The notes under the pieces: generated by a model
What the model saw: only the letters and a program-made list of their open reading frames with translations
Told to the model about the DNA's origin: nothing
The model's database searches: none
Assembly: GCF_001426265.1 (NCBI RefSeq)
Contig: NZ_LMDG01000001.1
Span: 558,115 to 622,114, forward strand
Source: Rhizobium sp. Root1220
GTDB lineage: Bacteria > Pseudomonadota > Alphaproteobacteria > Rhizobiales > Rhizobiaceae
Direction: 5' to 3'
Length of the DNA: 64,000 bases
Translations under genes and position numbers: made by a program
Shown here: one piece after another, positions 29,064 through 38,045 of the stretch
Position numbering within the stretch: the stretch's first letter is position 1
Layout of the letters: every line of letters begins with the position of its first letter

Positions 29064-29669
29064 CTAAATTGCCGTGCGTGCTCTGACGGCCGCGGTCAAC
29101 GTGCCTTCGTCAAGATAATCGAGTTCACCGCCGACCGGAACGCCGTGCGCGAGGCGCGTGATCTTTACGTCCAGACCCGACAGCCGGTCCGTTATATAGT
29201 GTGCTGTGGTCTGCCCCTCTACAGTAGCGTTGACGGCGATGATCAGTTCGCGGATGCCGCCGGCTGTTACCCGTTCTATAAGACCGTGAATGTTCAGGTC
29301 GTCAGGCCCGACACCGTCGAGCGGAGAGAGCGTTCCGCCGAGCACATGGTATGCGGCGTTGAGGACGGCAGCCCGCTCCAGCGCCCACAGATCCGAAACG
29401 TCCTCGACGACGATAATCACGGAGTGGTCGCGCCGGTCATCGGTGCAGACCGTGCACGGGTCAACAGTATCGACATTTCCGCAATGGGAGCAGATCTTGA
29501 CCTTGTCGTAGGCCTCGCCCATTGCATTCGAAAGCGGTCCCAGCAACTGGTCTTTCTTCTTGATGAGATGCAGGGCAGCACGACGCGCGGAGCGCGGGCC
29601 AAGACCCGGCACCTTCGCCAGAAGCTGGATCAGTTTTTCGATTTCGGGGCCGGTGACTCGCTTTGCCAT
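29064..29669 (-). CDS. recR: Recombination protein RecR
   Basis: 201 residues. A helix-hairpin-helix ([17 protein letters not shown]) is followed by a four-cysteine zinc site ([16 protein letters not shown]) and a Toprim domain ([16 protein letters not shown]). RecR works with RecF (also in this window) and RecO to load RecA onto gapped DNA. It belongs to the dnaX-ybaB-recR group, but a MOSC gene on the opposite strand is inserted between ybaB and recR. Confidence 0.97.
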   Translation of the reverse strand: MAKRVTGPEIEKLIQLLAKVPGLGPRSARRAALHLIKKKDQLLGPLSNAMGEAYDKVKICSHCGNVDTVDPCTVCTDDRRDHSVIIVVEDVSDLWALERAAVLNAAYHVLGGTLSPLDGVGPDDLNIHGLIERVTAGGIRELIIAVNATVEGQTTAHYITDRLSGLDVKITRLAHGVPVGGELDYLDEGTLTAAVRARTAI

Positions 29670-29726
29670 GAGCGGTTATTAGCCCATATGTTGGCAAAAC
29701 GGAAACACGCAAGGATCGCAGATCGC

Positions 29727-30344
29727 ATGAAAATCCTCGCTGTCTGCCTCGGCCATCCGGAAAGGCTGCCAGGCAAGAGCTACAAGACAGGGATCAACAA
29801 GCACCCGGTCGGCGCTAGCGTGATGGTCGATGCCCATGGGTTGGTTGGCGATGCGATTTGCAATCGCAAGCATCACGGCGGGGTGGACCAGGCCGTCTAT
29901 CTCGAAGGCGCCATTACGCTGGAGTGGTGGTCGAAGTCCCTGGGTCACACGATCGAACCCGGTACCTTTGGCGAAAATCTGGTGATCGACGGACTCGACA
30001 ACAGGACGGTCGCCGTCGGCGACAAATTCATAGCCGGCGATCTTGTTCTCGAGGTGACCGCCGCTCGTATTCCTTGTGCGACGTTCGCCGCCAAGATGGG
30101 CGATCCGCAATTCGTCAAGCGATATACGCGTGCGGCACGTCCCGGTATCTATTGCCGCGTCATAAGCGGCGGCATGGCGACCACAGGCGAAGCGGTCGAC
30201 CTTCACCCCTTCACTGGTGCGAAGGTGACGTTGCCCGAGATGATTGCGACTTTCGGCCGGAAACTCTCGGCCGGTGACCGGGCGAGGTACCTCGCCGCGC
30301 CTATCCACTATAAGCTGCGCGCCGCTCTGGAAGCACAGGCCTAG
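29727..30344 (+). CDS. MOSC domain protein (YiiM-like)
   Basis: 205 residues from the ATG at 29727. MOSC features are KHHGGVDQAVYLEGAITLEW, GTFGENLVIDGLDNRTVAVG, VLEVTAARIPCATFAAKMGD with the conserved cysteine, and GIYCRVISGG. MOSC domains bind molybdenum cofactor-sulfur groups; YiiM relatives reduce N-hydroxylated compounds. The frame is open far upstream antisense to recR, but only this start fits the family. It is flanked on both sides by minus-strand genes. Confidence 0.88.
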   Translation: MKILAVCLGHPERLPGKSYKTGINKHPVGASVMVDAHGLVGDAICNRKHHGGVDQAVYLEGAITLEWWSKSLGHTIEPGTFGENLVIDGLDNRTVAVGDKFIAGDLVLEVTAARIPCATFAAKMGDPQFVKRYTRAARPGIYCRVISGGMATTGEAVDLHPFTGAKVTLPEMIATFGRKLSAGDRARYLAAPIHYKLRAALEAQA

Positions 30345-30393
30345 CCGAGATCCTGCCTCGAAGGCTGGGAGGGTTGCTCCCGTCCCACGTCAA

Positions 30394-30717
30394 TCAGAAC
30401 GGCATCTTGAAGCCGGGCGGGATCGGCAGGCCGGCTGTGAGCGCCTTGGTCTTTTCGGCAGCGGCGGCTTCGGCCTTGTCCTTCGCGTCCTTGTGGGCGG
30501 CAACGATCAGGTCCTCAAGGATCTCGACATCATCCTCCTTGAACAGCGACGGGTCGATCTTCAGGCTCTGCATTTCGCCCTTTCCGTTCAGTATAACGGC
30601 GACAAGCCCGCCGCCTGACTGGCCTTCGGCCTTGAGCTCGGCGATCTCCGCCTGCATTTGCTCCATCTTGGCCTGCATTTCCTTGACTTTGCCCATCATG
30701 CCCATGATGTCGCGCAT
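30394..30717 (-). CDS. YbaB/EbfC family nucleoid-associated protein
   Basis: 107 residues: an N-terminal coiled-coil helix ([20 protein letters not shown]), [19 protein letters not shown] in the middle and PPGFKMPF at the end, the YbaB signature. The small dimer binds DNA. It is 22 bp after dnaX and certainly in the same operon. Confidence 0.95.
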   Translation of the reverse strand: MRDIMGMMGKVKEMQAKMEQMQAEIAELKAEGQSGGGLVAVILNGKGEMQSLKIDPSLFKEDDVEILEDLIVAAHKDAKDKAEAAAAEKTKALTAGLPIPPGFKMPF

Positions 30718-30739
30718 CGTCTTGCTCCTTCTTGGTCTC

Positions 30740-32614
30740 TCAGAATTCTATATCATCGCCGGGCAGGATATCGCCCTCTTCGGATTCGGCGGCAGCAGGA
30801 GGCTGGATCTCGCCCTCGTCCTCCGGCTCGGGAGCCCTCACGCGAACGTCGATGATCTTGGCGCCGGGAAATTGCGCGAGGATCGCGGCGACGTCCGGGT
30901 CCTCTCGGGCGTCGCTGACCTGCTGTTGCTTGGCACGGGCTTCGGCCTCGACCATGGTCGGCTGGCCTTCATCACGGCTGAGGCTGACGATCCAGTGGAT
31001 GCCCGTCCAGTCTTTGAGCTTGACGGCCAGTTCGTTCAGCAGCGTCGGGGGCGCGCCTTCCGTCAGGTTGACATCGAGGCGGCCGGGCTCGACGCGGACG
31101 GGACGCACGAAATTGCGAACCAGCGCCTTTATCTTCGCATCGCGCTTCTCGGCCGCCAGATTGACAAGGTCGGCGATCGAGTTGACCGGGACGAGTGGCT
31201 GCGGCGCTTCGGCAGGCTTCGTCTCGGTACGACCGACCGGCAGGCTCTGTGGATCGGGATTGGCGACGGAACGAAGCATCGCCGTCGAACCGGACGGCTG
31301 CGGCCGCGATGCGACTGCCTCTGTGGAACGCGCCGTGACATTTCCCTGATAGTTGACCGTCGCGCCGTTGCCGCCACCGCCCCCCGACGGTGCGGATGGA
31401 CGCGTACCGCTGCTGTTTTCGGAGAATTCCGCCAGACGCCGGGCCGCATCTTCAGGTGCCGGCAGATGCGCGGCATGCGCCAACCGGATCAGCACCATTT
31501 CGACAGCTCCGGCCGGGCGCGAGGAGGCTTCCGCTTCGGGAATACCCTTCAGCAGCATCTGCCAGATGCGTGACAGGGTGGTAACCGCAACGCCTTGCGC
31601 GAATTCGGCAGCTTTGGTGCGTTCGACTTCGCTCAGCGACGGATCGTTGGCCGCATCGGGCACGTATTTCAGCCGGGTCACCAGATGGGTGAAATCGGCG
31701 AGGTCGGTGAGCACGGCGACGGGGTTGGCGCCAGCTTCGTACTGACTTTCGAACTCGCCGAGTGCAGACGCAACATCACCTTTGACGATGTGCTGGAAGA
31801 GATCGACGATACGGGCGCGATCGGCGAGGCCGAGCATGGCGCGCACGGCTTCCGCCAGAACGCTGCCGCCGCCGTGGGCAATCGCCTGGTCGAGCAGCGA
31901 AAGCCCGTCGCGCGCCGAGCCTTCGGCAGCGCGGGCAATCATCGCCAGCGCATCGGGTTCTGCCTCGATGCCCTCCTTCGACGCGATCGTGGTGAACAGG
32001 CCGACGAGATCCGATGCGCTGATGCGGCGCAAGTCGAAGCGCTGGCAGCGCGAAAGGACCGTGATCGGCACTTTGCGGATTTCTGTGGTGGCGAAGATGA
32101 ACTTCACATGCTCCGGCGGCTCTTCAAGCGTCTTCAGCAGACCGTTGAAGGCCTGCGTCGAAAGCATGTGCACCTCATCGATGATGTAGACTTTGTAGCG
32201 CGCCGAAACCGGACGGTAGCGCACCTGCTCGATGATCTCGCGGATGTCGTCGATACCGGTGTGGGAGGCGGCGTCCATTTCGATGACGTCGACATGGCGG
32301 CCTTCCATGATCGCCTGGCAATGCTCGCCGGGGATGCGCAAGTCGATCGTCGGCTTGTCGATCTCCGACGTCTTGTAATTGAGCGCACGCGCCAGAATAC
32401 GGGCTGTCGTCGTTTTGCCGACGCCGCGGACGCCGGTCAGCATATAGGCCTGCGCAATACGGCCGGTCTCGAAGGCGTTGGTCAGCGTCCGAACCATCGG
32501 CTCTTGGCCGACCATCAGATCCGTGAAGTCCTTGGGGCGGTATTTGCGTGCCAGCACCCGGTACCCGGTGCCCGTCGAGGCGGCATCTTTTGACTGTCGC
32601 TCGGTGTCGCTCAT
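30740..32614 (-). CDS. dnaX: DNA polymerase III subunit gamma/tau
   Basis: 624 residues. AAA+ motor motifs: Walker [19 protein letters not shown] (about 44-61), Walker [19 protein letters not shown] and sensor region [20 protein letters not shown]. Only one of the four zinc cysteines of the E. coli protein remains ([19 protein letters not shown]). The C-terminal part (about 360-624) is Pro/Ser-rich linker and a tau-type domain. It loads the sliding clamp and links the polymerase cores. The SRP RNA gene lies just upstream on the same strand. Confidence 0.96.
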   Translation of the reverse strand: MSDTERQSKDAASTGTGYRVLARKYRPKDFTDLMVGQEPMVRTLTNAFETGRIAQAYMLTGVRGVGKTTTARILARALNYKTSEIDKPTIDLRIPGEHCQAIMEGRHVDVIEMDAASHTGIDDIREIIEQVRYRPVSARYKVYIIDEVHMLSTQAFNGLLKTLEEPPEHVKFIFATTEIRKVPITVLSRCQRFDLRRISASDLVGLFTTIASKEGIEAEPDALAMIARAAEGSARDGLSLLDQAIAHGGGSVLAEAVRAMLGLADRARIVDLFQHIVKGDVASALGEFESQYEAGANPVAVLTDLADFTHLVTRLKYVPDAANDPSLSEVERTKAAEFAQGVAVTTLSRIWQMLLKGIPEAEASSRPAGAVEMVLIRLAHAAHLPAPEDAARRLAEFSENSSGTRPSAPSGGGGGNGATVNYQGNVTARSTEAVASRPQPSGSTAMLRSVANPDPQSLPVGRTETKPAEAPQPLVPVNSIADLVNLAAEKRDAKIKALVRNFVRPVRVEPGRLDVNLTEGAPPTLLNELAVKLKDWTGIHWIVSLSRDEGQPTMVEAEARAKQQQVSDAREDPDVAAILAQFPGAKIIDVRVRAPEPEDEGEIQPPAAAESEEGDILPGDDIEF

Positions 32615-32659
32615 CGCCCTGCTTAGCGCCCGATTGTTCGGGCAAAGAATGGAGAGAAG

Positions 32660-32759
32660 GGTGGGAGGCTGGCACGATGACCCGTGCCGGGCTCGTTAGG
32701 GCTGCTTCCTTCCGGACCTGACCCGGTTGGCGAGTGGCTCGTCCACCACCAACCTCCCG
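32660..32759 (-). ncRNA. ffs: Signal recognition particle RNA (4.5S, small type)
   Basis: The minus strand carries the invariant SRP domain IV sequence GGTCAGGTCCGG-AAGGAAGCAGCC, and terminal arms GGGAGG and CCTCCC (32753-32758 and 32663-32668) pair to close the hairpin of about 100 nt. This RNA binds Ffh and directs membrane proteins to the translocon. Location ahead of dnaX is conserved in rhizobia. Exact ends are estimated from the pairing. Confidence 0.93.
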
Positions 32760-32846
32760 AAGGCACATATCGGCAATATCGCGATCAAAAGCAAGCCAAG
32801 CTCAAAAAAAACTGCTAGCCTTTGGAAAACCCTGGAGGAATGGTTG

Positions 32847-33257
32847 TTGGACGTCTTCGCGCTCGACCGGCGGCTTCAAAGCGACAGCCACAGCGTCATG
32901 CAGATCGGGCTCTGCGACCTGAGGCTATCAAAGGATGCGCGCTGGCCATGGCTGATTCTCGTGCCGCGGCGCTGTGACGTCAGTGAGGTTTTCGAACTGA
33001 CGCCGCTCGACCAGGTAATGCTGACGTTCGAAACCGACTTGGTCGCCGCTACGCTCAAGAAGATCACCGGCGCGACAAAAATCAATGTCGGGGCCCTTGG
33101 CAATATCGTCCGCCAGCTTCATGTTCATGTCATTGCCCGCTTCGAAGGCGATGCCAATTGGCCGGGTCCCGTCTGGGGATTTGGAAAGGCGGAGCCATAC
33201 GAGGAGGGGAAGAGAGATGAATTTATAGAGAAGTTGCGGGAAGCCCTTTCATCATGA
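32847..33257 (+). CDS. HIT family protein
   Basis: 136 residues from a TTG at 32847 (GGAGG eight bases upstream; a TTG at 32844 is equally possible). The HIT region reads NVGALGNIVRQLHVHVIARF, in which the first histidine of the usual HxHxH motif is replaced by Gln while the middle, nucleophilic one is kept. HIT proteins hydrolyse or transfer nucleoside monophosphates. The stop overlaps the nudC start (ATGA), which couples the two nucleotide-hydrolase genes. Confidence 0.85.
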   Translation: MDVFALDRRLQSDSHSVMQIGLCDLRLSKDARWPWLILVPRRCDVSEVFELTPLDQVMLTFETDLVAATLKKITGATKINVGALGNIVRQLHVHVIARFEGDANWPGPVWGFGKAEPYEEGKRDEFIEKLREALSS

Positions 33258-34216
33258 GCCGTTCGCTTTTCGACCTGGATGTTCCCCATCCGGAACCCAG
33301 CAATCTGACCGCCTTTGCCGCCAACGACCTGATCCGCGACTCAGAGCATCGTGACGAAAGTTCGGTAGACAAGGCGTTGGCCCAGGACGGCACGCATATC
33401 TTTGCCTTTACCGGCGACAAGCTTGTCCTGAAACACGACGGACAAGTGCTTGATCCACTGTTTGCCCGTTACGAACTCAACGATCTCCAGCCGAATTGGG
33501 ATGAGACCGTACTGCTTGGCTATCGCAAGACGGGCGAACCACGCCTTGCCGTGCCGGTCGGCGTTTCAGAGGATGAGCTTGCCTGCCAGTACAAGCCGGC
33601 CGATGGTCGTTCATTGTTTCGCGAGATGCTGATCGACGACGTCCTGCTTGGCGAATTCGCTCAGGGCGCCAGCCTGATCCGCTGGAACAGGGACAACAAA
33701 TTCTGCGGCCGCTGCGGCTCGACGATGGATATCCACATCGGCGGATACAAACGGATCTGCACCGCCTGTGAGCACACGATCTTCCCGCGCACGGATCCCG
33801 TCGTCATCATGCTGGCGGTGGACGAGGAGCGCGATCTCTGCCTGCTGGGCCGAAGCCCGCATTTCGCACCCGGCATGTATTCGTGTCTCGCAGGTTTCGT
33901 CGAACCCGGAGAGACAATCGAGAACGCCGTTCGCCGCGAGACGCTTGAGGAGTCGGGAATTCAGATCGGCCGCATTCGCTACCACGCCTCGCAGCCCTGG
34001 CCGATGCCGCACACGCTGATGATCGGTTGTTATGCCGAGGCCAGATCGGCCGCAATCAAGCGTGATGAGCAGGAACTGGAAGACTGCCGCTGGTTCACTC
34101 GCGAGGAAACGATAGAGATGCTCGAGCGTCCCAGCCCGACAGGCAAGGCGCCGCCGCCGAAGGGCGCCATCGCCCACCGCCTGATGCGCGACTGGGTGGA
34201 GTGGAAGAACCGATAG
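33254..34216 (+). CDS. nudC: NAD(+) diphosphatase NudC
   Basis: 320 residues. It has the four-cysteine zinc site (CGRCGSTMDIHIGG and CTAC, about 151-174), the Nudix box GFVEPGETIENAVRRETLEE (about 215-237) and the NudC-specific SQPWPMPHTLM. It cleaves NAD(H) to NMN(H) and AMP and removes NAD caps from RNA. Translationally coupled to the HIT gene by a 4-bp overlap. Confidence 0.95.
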   Translation: MSRSLFDLDVPHPEPSNLTAFAANDLIRDSEHRDESSVDKALAQDGTHIFAFTGDKLVLKHDGQVLDPLFARYELNDLQPNWDETVLLGYRKTGEPRLAVPVGVSEDELACQYKPADGRSLFREMLIDDVLLGEFAQGASLIRWNRDNKFCGRCGSTMDIHIGGYKRICTACEHTIFPRTDPVVIMLAVDEERDLCLLGRSPHFAPGMYSCLAGFVEPGETIENAVRRETLEESGIQIGRIRYHASQPWPMPHTLMIGCYAEARSAAIKRDEQELEDCRWFTREETIEMLERPSPTGKAPPPKGAIAHRLMRDWVEWKNR

Positions 34217-34225
34217 GCTCACGTG

Positions 34226-34912
34226 ATGGCTCGCTCGGAACGGCTGCTGACCCTGCTTCAGACATTGCGTCGCTACCGCCATCCGGTCAGTGGCGCCGTG
34301 CTCGCAACCGAGACCGGCATCAGCATCCGCACCCTCTACCGCGATATTGCGAGTCTCCAGGCGCAGGGCGCCCTGATCGAGGGCGAGCCCGGCCTCGGCT
34401 ACATACTGAAGCCCGGCTTCATGTTGCCGCCGATGATGTTTTCGCAGGATGAAATCGAGGCGCTGGTTTTGGGCTCGCGATGGGTCGCGCGGGCCGCCGA
34501 TCCGCGGCTGGCGGCCGCAGGTGCAGACGCTTTGGCCAAGATCGCCGAGGTGTTGCCGCGCGAGATGCGGGAGGAAGTCGAAACCTCGACCCTGCTCGTT
34601 CACCTTCGCCCCCCGATTGCCGACAAGGCCGACCTTGGCGTTATCCGCAAGGCGATCCGCACCGAGCGCATCCTGGAACTGACCTATACCGACGAGAGTG
34701 GGCGCGCTTCCATCCGCAACGTCTGGCCGTTCGCGCTCAGCTATTTCGAGCAGGTGCGCGTCATGGTGGCCTGGTGCGAGCTCCGGCAGGATTACCGCCA
34801 TTTCCGGACCGACCGAATTGTCGAAATGGCACCGCAGGAAGTGCGCTATCCCCGCCGCCGTGCGGTGCTGCTCAAGGAATGGCGGGACCAGCAGGAGATT
34901 TCGTCCGATTGA
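34226..34912 (+). CDS. YafY-type HTH/WYL transcriptional regulator
   Basis: 228 residues from the ATG at 34226. The N-terminal winged helix (about 1-60) has RSERLLTLLQTLRRYRHPVS and ISIRTLYRDIASLQAQGALI. The WYL domain (about 130-215) has LELTYTDESGRASIRNVWPF and VRVMVAWCELRQDYRHFRTD. WYL regulators sense small ligands or nucleic acids. An inverted repeat four bases after the stop and the VOC gene downstream suggest a local target. Confidence 0.9.
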   Translation: MARSERLLTLLQTLRRYRHPVSGAVLATETGISIRTLYRDIASLQAQGALIEGEPGLGYILKPGFMLPPMMFSQDEIEALVLGSRWVARAADPRLAAAGADALAKIAEVLPREMREEVETSTLLVHLRPPIADKADLGVIRKAIRTERILELTYTDESGRASIRNVWPFALSYFEQVRVMVAWCELRQDYRHFRTDRIVEMAPQEVRYPRRRAVLLKEWRDQQEISSD

Positions 34913-34915
34913 AGA

Positions 34916-34938
34916 CTACTGCCATAAACTGACAGTAG
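34916..34938. promoter_or_regulatory. Candidate operator CTACTG-N11-CAGTAG
   Basis: A perfect 6-bp inverted repeat with an 11-base spacer (centre-to-centre about 17 bp), placed between the WYL regulator gene and the small gene at 34981. Size and position suit a dimeric regulator site controlling the small gene and the VOC gene. Confidence 0.5.
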
Positions 34939-34980
34939 CTCGCGCTATTATCGGGACCAATCCAAACAGGAGGACTTGAT

Positions 34981-35181
34981 ATGACGCGCCTGAATTTCAA
35001 CCAATCGACAAGCGGAGATCGACTTGTCGAGGACACGCCGACGCCGCCGGGATACCCTCAATCGCTGATACTCCGCATGATGCTGGACGCCTCGCGCAAG
35101 ATGGCACGGACCGGCAATCCCCGCCTCGACCCGCAGGCCATGTCGGCAACAATGAAACGCGACCTCGGCTTCGCGGACTGA
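34981..35181 (+). CDS. Small hypothetical protein
   Basis: 66 residues, with AGGAGG eight bases before the ATG, so translation is likely. The middle part (SLILRMMLDASRKMARTG) could be an amphipathic helix; the first third is polar and proline-rich. No family is recognised. It lies between a WYL regulator and a VOC protein, downstream of a candidate operator. Confidence 0.7.
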   Translation: MTRLNFNQSTSGDRLVEDTPTPPGYPQSLILRMMLDASRKMARTGNPRLDPQAMSATMKRDLGFAD

Positions 35182-35244
35182 AGCGGTGTCCGAGGGGATG
35201 TACACTCCCAGCCATCACGCATTTCAAGACACCAGGATCACCAG

Positions 35245-35613
35245 ATGACCAGCCCAAACCTCATCATACTCTACGTCCGTGATCCTGCCGAGAGCGCCAG
35301 CTTCTACCAGGCACTCCTCGGTCGGGACCCGGTTGCGGTCGCCCCGAATTTCGTCGCTTTCGCCCTCGACGGCGGCTTCACGCTCGGCCTTTGGCGATTG
35401 AGCAAGGTCGCTCCGCAGCCGTCCGCCATCGGCAGCCGCGCTGAGATCGCGTTCATGATCCCCGGTGAAAACGGCGTCTCACGACTCTACGAAGACTGGC
35501 GCAATCGGCGGATGCCAATTGCCCAGGATTTGACTGACCTGGATTTCGGGTCGACCTTCGTCGTACTTGATCCGGACGGCCACCGGTTACGCGTCTGTGA
35601 GCCGGATAAGTAA
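35245..35613 (+). CDS. VOC/glyoxalase-fold protein
   Basis: 122 residues with a single-domain VOC pattern: NLIILYVRDPAESASFYQAL at the start, FALDGGFTLGLW in the middle, and FGSTFVVLDPDGHRLRVCEP at the end. VOC proteins are dioxygenases, glyoxalases or antibiotic-binding proteins; PhnB and bleomycin-type relatives are common beside YafY regulators. The substrate is unknown. Convergent with pheA (26 bp). Confidence 0.88.
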   Translation: MTSPNLIILYVRDPAESASFYQALLGRDPVAVAPNFVAFALDGGFTLGLWRLSKVAPQPSAIGSRAEIAFMIPGENGVSRLYEDWRNRRMPIAQDLTDLDFGSTFVVLDPDGHRLRVCEPDK

Positions 35614-35639
35614 ACAGTGGGGGCCGTTGCGCCCTTCCT

Positions 35640-36500
35640 TTACTTCTGCAGGTGGCCGCGCATCGGATGGCCCTTATAGACACCGAGAATCCGCACCTTT
35701 TCCGAGAAGAACCGAAGCTCCTCCAAAGCCCGCCGGACGTTGGCATCGTTTGGATGGCCTTCGATGTCGGCGTAAAACTGCGTTGCTACAAATTTGCCGC
35801 CCAGCTGATAGCTTTCCAGCTTGGTCATGTTGATGCTGTTGGTCGCAAATCCGCCCAGCGCCTTATAGAGAGCGGCGGGAATGTTGCGGACGTTGAAGAC
35901 GAAGGTCGTCACCAGCTTTTCCTCTGCCGAATCCCGGTGGGCCCATTCTTCGTCGCGCGACAGCACGACGAAGCGGGTTACGTTATCTTCGGTGTCTTCG
36001 ACATTCTCGGCAACGATATCGAGTCCGTAGAGATCGGCGGCAAGGCGCGGTGCAAGCGCCGCCATCGAACGGTCACCCGTCTCCTGCACCAGCTTTGCCG
36101 CGCCTGCCGTATCGCCGGCGATGACCGCCTTCCAACCGTTGGCCCGAACGATCTTGCGGCACTGGCCGAGCGCATGGATGTGGCTGTGGACGGTGCGGAT
36201 CTCGTCCTTGGTCACTCCGGGCAGAACCATCAGCTGGAAGCGGATCGGCATGAAATACTCGCCGATGATGTGAAGTCGCGATTCGGGCAGCAGATGATGG
36301 ATGTCTGCAACACGCCCAGCAATTGTATTCTCGATCGGGATCATTGCCAGGTCGGCATCGCCGTTATCGACGGCAACGAAGGCATCCTCGAACGTCTGGC
36401 ACGGCAGCGGCTCCATGGTCGGGAACATGTCCCGGCACGCCATGTCTGAATTCGCGCCGAAGTCGCCCTGGAAGGCGATCCTGTTGGTCTTGATGTTCAT
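35640..36500 (-). CDS. pheA: Prephenate dehydratase
   Basis: 286 residues from the ATG at 36500. The catalytic domain (about 5-185) begins IAFQGDFGANSDMACRDMFP and contains the TRF motif in NVTRFVVLSRD. The ACT domain (about 200-280) has LGGFATNSINMTKLESYQLG, where relatives have ESRP for phenylalanine binding. It converts prephenate to phenylpyruvate and is feedback-inhibited by phenylalanine. It follows kdsB by 10 bp. Confidence 0.95.
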   Translation of the reverse strand: MNIKTNRIAFQGDFGANSDMACRDMFPTMEPLPCQTFEDAFVAVDNGDADLAMIPIENTIAGRVADIHHLLPESRLHIIGEYFMPIRFQLMVLPGVTKDEIRTVHSHIHALGQCRKIVRANGWKAVIAGDTAGAAKLVQETGDRSMAALAPRLAADLYGLDIVAENVEDTEDNVTRFVVLSRDEEWAHRDSAEEKLVTTFVFNVRNIPAALYKALGGFATNSINMTKLESYQLGGKFVATQFYADIEGHPNDANVRRALEELRFFSEKVRILGVYKGHPMRGHLQK

Positions 36501-36510
36501 AGGAGATCCG

Positions 36511-37266
36511 TCAGTTCGATTTTGCGGAGAGAATGCGCCGCGCCTTTTCAAGGTCGGCTGGAGTATCGACACCCAGCGGAACCGTGTCAACGATCTCGAC
36601 ATCGATGCGCATGCCGGCTTCGAGCGCCCGAAGCTGCTCCAACGATTCGCGCATTTCAAGGATGGACGGGCCAAGCGATACGAACCGCTCAAGTGCCGAC
36701 CGCCGATAAGCGTAGAGCCCAATGTGGTGGTAGAGCGGTCCAACGCCATAGGGCGCCGTCGCCCTGGTGAAGTAGAGCGCCCGCAGCCGGCTTTCGGAGA
36801 GCGGAGAGCCGACGACCTTGACGATATGGGGCGCGGTCTTGTCTTCCTCGTCCTCGATCTCGATGGTCAATGTCGCGATATCGACGTTCTCGTCCGCCAG
36901 AGGCCTTAGCGCCGCCCGCACCGTTTCCGGTTCGATCGTCGGCAAATCGCCCTGGACATTGACGATAATCTTTGCCCGTCCGTCCGGATCCACTTTCATC
37001 AGCGCTTCGTAAATGCGGTCAGAGCCGGACTGATGCTCCCTGCTTGTCATGACGACTTCGAAGCCGGCTTGCGAAACAACATCGAAGACCTCCTGGTCGT
37101 CGACGGCCACGACCACGCGCCCGATTGCCGCCTCCCGCGCCCGCAACGCCACCTGCACGATCATCGGCAGACCGCAAACATCGGCCAGCGGCTTGCCGGG
37201 AAGGCGGGTTGATGCCATGCGCGCCGGGATCAGCACGAGGACGTCGTCTATATTTGATCTGGTCAT
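36511..37266 (-). CDS. kdsB: CMP-KDO synthetase
   Basis: 251 residues from the ATG at 37266. The nucleotide-binding N-terminus is [20 protein letters not shown], followed by [27 protein letters not shown] and [14 protein letters not shown], all KdsB hallmarks. It activates 3-deoxy-manno-octulosonate as CMP-KDO for the lipopolysaccharide inner core. First gene of a two-gene operon with pheA, divergent from the cytochrome gene. Confidence 0.95.
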   Translation of the reverse strand: MTRSNIDDVLVLIPARMASTRLPGKPLADVCGLPMIVQVALRAREAAIGRVVVAVDDQEVFDVVSQAGFEVVMTSREHQSGSDRIYEALMKVDPDGRAKIIVNVQGDLPTIEPETVRAALRPLADENVDIATLTIEIEDEEDKTAPHIVKVVGSPLSESRLRALYFTRATAPYGVGPLYHHIGLYAYRRSALERFVSLGPSILEMRESLEQLRALEAGMRIDVEIVDTVPLGVDTPADLEKARRILSAKSN

Positions 37267-37418
37267 TGTTAGGGCCTTAAAATCGGGGCGGAAAGTGTCA
37301 AAAAGTCTCACGCAGCAGACCATTTAGACTGTTGCAACAAATCGCCAAAAGACATAGGTTCCGCGCGATTTCAAGATGGTCCGGTGTATCTCTGCCGGAT
37401 GCGAGGGGAGCATTGCAG

Positions 37419-37991
37419 ATGAATTCATACGTGAATACGGCAGTGGGGGCGCTGCTTGGAACGATATTCGTTCTGATGTCGGTGTCCATCGCATCGGAAG
37501 GGATCTTTCATTCCGAGAACCCCGAGAAAGAGGGGTTTGCCATTGTCGCCGAGGAGGCATCCGCCGGTGGTGCCGAGGCGGCGCCTGCTACGGTCGTTCC
37601 GATCGCTCAACTGCTCGCCAAGGCGGACGCCAAGGCTGGCGAGACCGTATTCAAGAAGTGTCAGGCCTGTCATGACGCCACCAAGGGGGGACCGAACAAG
37701 GTCGGGCCAAACCTCTATGGTGCCGTGGATCGTCCTATCGCCACGCATGAAGGCTTCGCCTATTCGTCGGCCATGAAAGACTTTTCCAAGGGTGGCAGCG
37801 AAAAGTGGACGTTTGACCACCTCAACCACTTCCTCGCGGCACCGAAGAAGTACATCGCCGGTACGGCTATGGGTTTTGCCGGCCTGACGAAGGACACCGA
37901 TCGCGCCAACGTCATTCTTTACCTGCATACCCTTGCTGATTCGCCCGTGCCGCTTCCGGACCCGAATGCGCCGGATTCGGCAACGCAGTGA
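37419..37991 (+). CDS. cycM: Membrane-anchored cytochrome c (CycM type)
   Basis: 190 residues from the ATG at 37419 (GAGGGGAG upstream). One N-terminal membrane anchor (about 7-27) is followed by a Pro/Ala-rich linker and a class I cytochrome c domain with haem motif CQACH (81-85) and a likely Met ligand near residue 150 (GTAMGFAG). In rhizobia CycM (cytochrome c552) passes electrons to the aa3 oxidase. It is followed by a good terminator. Confidence 0.92.
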   Translation: MNSYVNTAVGALLGTIFVLMSVSIASEGIFHSENPEKEGFAIVAEEASAGGAEAAPATVVPIAQLLAKADAKAGETVFKKCQACHDATKGGPNKVGPNLYGAVDRPIATHEGFAYSSAMKDFSKGGSEKWTFDHLNHFLAAPKKYIAGTAMGFAGLTKDTDRANVILYLHTLADSPVPLPDPNAPDSATQ

Positions 37992-38017
37992 TGTTTGCAA
38001 TATCCTGAAGAAGACCG

Positions 38018-38045
38018 AGCCCGGCCATGAGCCGGGCTTTTTTCA
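38018..38045 (+). terminator. Intrinsic terminator after cycM
   Basis: AGCCCGGC-CATGA-GCCGGGCT followed by TTTTT, 27 bases after the cycM stop. Confidence 0.93.

Noticed and set aside
28809..29726. Long N-terminal extension of the MOSC gene
   Set aside because: The frame is open antisense to recR and the transglycosylase gene, but MOSC proteins of this type begin at MKILAVCLG (29727).
30374..31573. Plus-strand ORF of 399 codons
   Set aside because: Antisense to ybaB and dnaX, no domain and no Shine-Dalgarno.
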